Source of the DNA: VMCP01 sp964408945
GTDB lineage: Bacteria > Bacteroidota > Bacteroidia > NS11-12g > UBA955
DNA: 33,999 nucleotides
Reading direction: 5' to 3'
Assembly (NCBI GenBank): GCA_964408945.1
Contig: CAYPBJ010000023.1
Location: 1-33,999 of the forward strand
Positions 31,881 through 33,999 of the stretch are shown here, piece by piece (position 1 is the stretch's first letter; the number at the start of each line of letters is the position of its first letter). The notes beneath the pieces were generated by a model. It ran no database searches. It saw nothing but the letters and a program-made list of their open reading frames with translations, and was not told the origin of the DNA. The position numbers and the translations under genes are program-made.

Positions 31881-32628
31881 TCGCATCCCAAAGTAGCGAT
31901 CTCTGTTTCAGCGATTCGATAGAAAATTTTTCAGCTTCTGACCATTTTTGAGCGTCATCGCCGCAAAGTTGAGCCACCATTTCCAACGCGAGGTGAGAGT
32001 GATGATCGCCATCTACCTCAATATGTCTTTCTATGTAATACTTGAATGTAGATACTTTTTCAGGGAATTCTTGGTGGATTTCTCTGAGGATTTCAACAAA
32101 CATATCAGGAATCAAATCCTCTCTACCGAAAGTAAAAACGGCAGCCTTAATATGTGCAGGTTGATTGATGGCAACATCAAACGTGAAATTCAAAAATGAT
32201 TTAACTTTGGGGTGAAGTTCGGCATTTTCTATAGCATTGAAAATATTTTTGTCAATGGCTTGGGACAAAAATGCTTGAATGGTTTGAGTATCTGCACCCA
32301 TTTGTTGCATGGCTTTGATATACAATTCAAAATGCGATATTCTCACTCCGTATTCATCAACATCAGATTCTTCGCCGAGTACAATTTCATTGATAAGGTA
32401 TCGAGTATCAGCTGTCCCAACCGGCCTCCAGGGCAATTCAACGCAAGTCAAATCTTTTTGGAGCGATTTCAATAAGCTCATAAAGTCCCAAACCGCATAC
32501 ACATGCTTTTCCGAGAACTGAATCAATCCACTGAGGTCATTGATACTCTTATAAACTGGATGCTGTAATAATAAGTCTCTTTGAGCTTGGATATTTTTTT
32601 GAAGGGATATTGTGAAATTGTTTGACAT
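31867..32628 (-). CDS. DUF3050 family protein
   Basis: This all-helical 253-residue protein matches DUF3050, which resembles the heme-oxygenase-like fold used by several non-heme iron oxidases. Candidate metal ligands are visible: His in FSEKHVYAVWDFM (about 42), Glu and Asp in NEIVLGEESDVDEYG (about 75-89), FTFGRED (about 164), and YIERHIEVDGDHHSHLA (about 197-213) with several His/Asp/Glu. Enzymatic activity is inferred, not shown. There is no signal peptide, so it is cytoplasmic. The ATG at 32628 is preceded by an exact -7 element. Confidence 0.78.
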   Translation of the reverse strand: MSNNFTISLQKNIQAQRDLLLQHPVYKSINDLSGLIQFSEKHVYAVWDFMSLLKSLQKDLTCVELPWRPVGTADTRYLINEIVLGEESDVDEYGVRISHFELYIKAMQQMGADTQTIQAFLSQAIDKNIFNAIENAELHPKVKSFLNFTFDVAINQPAHIKAAVFTFGREDLIPDMFVEILREIHQEFPEKVSTFKYYIERHIEVDGDHHSHLALEMVAQLCGDDAQKWSEAEKFSIESLKQRSLLWDAIIDR

Positions 32629-32635
32629 GACATGG

Positions 32636-32643
32636 CAAAATTA
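32636..32643 (-). promoter_or_regulatory. -7 element of the DUF3050 gene
   Basis: On the minus strand it reads TAATTTTG (exact TAnnTTTG), seven bases before the ATG at 32628. Confidence 0.7.
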
Positions 32644-32717
32644 CGTTGAATCGACGGCATAGACTGTCATCTTTTGGCTGAAAAAAGTATAACAGCTTCA
32701 TAATATCTGAATGCTCA

Positions 32718-32748
32718 CATTCGTCAAATTCGAATTTCATTCGTCAAA
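32718..32748. repeat. Direct repeats CATTCGTCAAA flanking a palindrome
   Basis: Two identical 11-base direct repeats (32718-32728 and 32738-32748) are spaced 20 bases start to start, with the 12-base palindrome AAATTCGAATTT (32726-32737) between them. They lie in the 191-base divergent region between the DUF3050 gene and the secreted protein gene, so they could be an operator for either. A second short direct repeat, cataacat, occurs at 32761 and 32773. Confidence 0.6.
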
Positions 32749-32819
32749 CCTCTTTAAAATCATAACATCGACCATAACATAGAAATTGCACATTAAAAAG
32801 CAGCGATAATTTCGTGAGT

Positions 32820-33999
32820 ATGAAATCACACCTCGCAATAAGTAAAAACCAAATGCTTGTATTTTTAAGCGTTTTGGTTTTTCATATCGGAAATGTTTCT
32901 GCTGCAACACTTTATTGGTATCCAAAATCAATTAGCGACTCAGCGTTAGAAGATCCGGGCAATTGGTTAAATTCAGTAACGGGTGTAGCCCATACTATTG
33001 CAATTTCTTCTTCAGATCTTCTATATTTCTATAAATCAAAAGGTGCGCTGCATTATTACGGTATTTTAAATAGTGCCTTGACAGTGAGATCTTTCAATAC
33101 CGATACTGGTAAAATTGAATTTAGAAATACCCTCACCTTAAAAAATTTAAATACACTTTCAAAAGGGGAATTCAATATGTATTATCCTGCTGAAGTTGCT
33201 TTTAGTGGGGCTGGAAAATTCGCTTATTCCGATAGTCTATATAACCTTGTTAAAATTCAAAACTATCCAAATATCACACTTTCACCAGAAATGTTTCCTA
33301 CGGGCACCGGTGTAATAAAAGCTTGCTCTTTGCAATTAAGATCTACAGTTGCAACACTAAGAGCAGATTTAACTATAACTGGGGAATTGAGTATTGGACA
33401 GTCAATCTCAACCAATAGGTATTCAAAATTATTCATGAATGGAAAATCAGTTACCATTGGTGCGCATTCCACCTTCAATTTAGTCACTAGCCAAGAAATC
33501 TACCCTGACGAAAATTCAGTATTTACGATATTAAATCCGTCTCGAAACAGTCCTTATTTGAACTTCAAATCGGAATCTGGTGGAATACCCAAAATCAAAG
33601 CTTTGAGAATATTGCGAACGAATACATCTACAACAATTCGAACTATAAATCTTATTTCTAATTTATTTATAACCGAAGACCTTTACATAGACAAATACAC
33701 AAATTTCAGTTTCTCTAAAAACCTAATTTTAGGATCCACAAGAAATAAGAAAAGTCGTGTTGTAATAACAAGTTCAACATCTAAAATATTTAAAACCAAA
33801 GATTCCGCCGGCATTATAACGGCTCAAATATTTATCCCAGAAGGCAGAAGAGTCTTTAGATACATCAACAATCCGTTTCGAACAACATTGAGCCTTGCTC
33901 AATTGATTGATAGCGTTGATATTACCGGCAGCGGTGGCAGCACTAATGGATTTACAACAACAAACACTAACAATCCCTCATGCTTCTACTTCAATCCAG
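32820..33999 (+). CDS. Large secreted protein, N-terminal part; probable T9SS cargo (runs off the window)
   Basis: A frame opens at the ATG at 32820 and stays open for 393 codons to the window end. The signal peptide is clear (Lys-containing n-region, hydrophobic LVFLSVLVFHIGNV, cleavage near SAA). The mature part has repeated beta-strand patterns (LTVRSFNTDTGKIEF, LRADLTITGELSIG, LFMNGKSVTIGAHSTFNL) like a beta-helix or strand-rich adhesin. Near the end GSGGSTNGFTTTNTNNPSCF matches the motif found in many Bacteroidota T9SS cargo proteins, where a C-terminal sorting domain follows. That domain would be beyond the window. An imperfect -7 element TAATTTCG (32807-32814) precedes it. Confidence 0.82.
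   Translation, partial: MKSHLAISKNQMLVFLSVLVFHIGNVSAATLYWYPKSISDSALEDPGNWLNSVTGVAHTIAISSSDLLYFYKSKGALHYYGILNSALTVRSFNTDTGKIEFRNTLTLKNLNTLSKGEFNMYYPAEVAFSGAGKFAYSDSLYNLVKIQNYPNITLSPEMFPTGTGVIKACSLQLRSTVATLRADLTITGELSIGQSISTNRYSKLFMNGKSVTIGAHSTFNLVTSQEIYPDENSVFTILNPSRNSPYLNFKSESGGIPKIKALRILRTNTSTTIRTINLISNLFITEDLYIDKYTNFSFSKNLILGSTRNKKSRVVITSSTSKIFKTKDSAGIITAQIFIPEGRRVFRYINNPFRTTLSLAQLIDSVDITGSGGSTNGFTTTNTNNPSCFYFNP

Overview
The window looks like a draft-quality piece of a Bacteroidota chromosome, probably Flavobacteriales-like, although the order is inference. The evidence is consistent throughout. Several genes have the Bacteroidota-type -7 promoter element TAnnTTTG a few bases before the start codon. 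There are two type IX secretion (T9SS) cargo proteins with recognisable C-terminal sorting domains, and a third secreted protein that probably is one. There are families typical of the phylum (DUF2147, DUF6268 barrel, DUF3050, TPR-membrane-HTH regulators, YbiT-like ABC-F), and the DNA is AT-rich. Three runs of exactly 100 N mark scaffold joins. Two of them are almost certainly false gaps: identical 55-base sequences flank each, and removing the N run plus one copy restores a single reading frame in both cases.

Layout. 1-54 is the 3' part of tRNA-Arg(ACG), followed by a terminator. 124-846 is a DUF2071 protein. 902-4556 (minus) is a tightly overlapping four-gene operon: a kinase with a nucleotidyltransferase-like N-terminal half, a small HAD phosphatase, a sugar-1-phosphate-type nucleotidyltransferase and a glycosyltransferase-like protein. 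It looks like a module that makes and attaches an activated decoration on a surface polysaccharide. 4642-6770 (plus) is an envelope operon: lipoprotein, DUF2147 protein and DUF6268 outer-membrane barrel. 6821-10665 is a regulator cluster: a membrane TPR-HTH lipoprotein, a LytTR DNA-binding protein truncated by a real gap, and a seven-TM AraC-type regulator, followed by a small membrane protein on the minus strand.

11106-19028 (minus) is a giant 2640-residue PKD-type adhesin-like protein with about twelve tandem cysteine-paired repeats and a type B T9SS sorting domain. It is preceded by an FKBP-like lipoprotein and a YbiT-like ABC-F ATPase. 21524-26286 is a sugar catabolism locus. A Nudix-type (NrtR/AraR-like) regulator is divergent from a kinase / beta-phosphoglucomutase / GH65 phosphorylase operon, and a strong inverted repeat lies between them. 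Together the three enzymes could convert a glucose disaccharide such as maltose into glucose 6-phosphate.

26290-29537 (minus) holds two genes split by the false gaps: an exported protein with a proline-rich heptapeptide array, and a cytochrome c/copper type II monooxygenase-like T9SS cargo. 29600-32628 contains an RlmI-like methyltransferase, a previously untracked 46-residue lipoprotein, a lipoprotein/outer-membrane-barrel pair behind a heptamer tandem repeat, and a DUF3050 protein. 32820 to the end is the N-terminal part of a large secreted protein of probable T9SS type. Apart from the scaffold gap and its flanks (about 270 bases), no stretch longer than about 200 bases lacks a gene.
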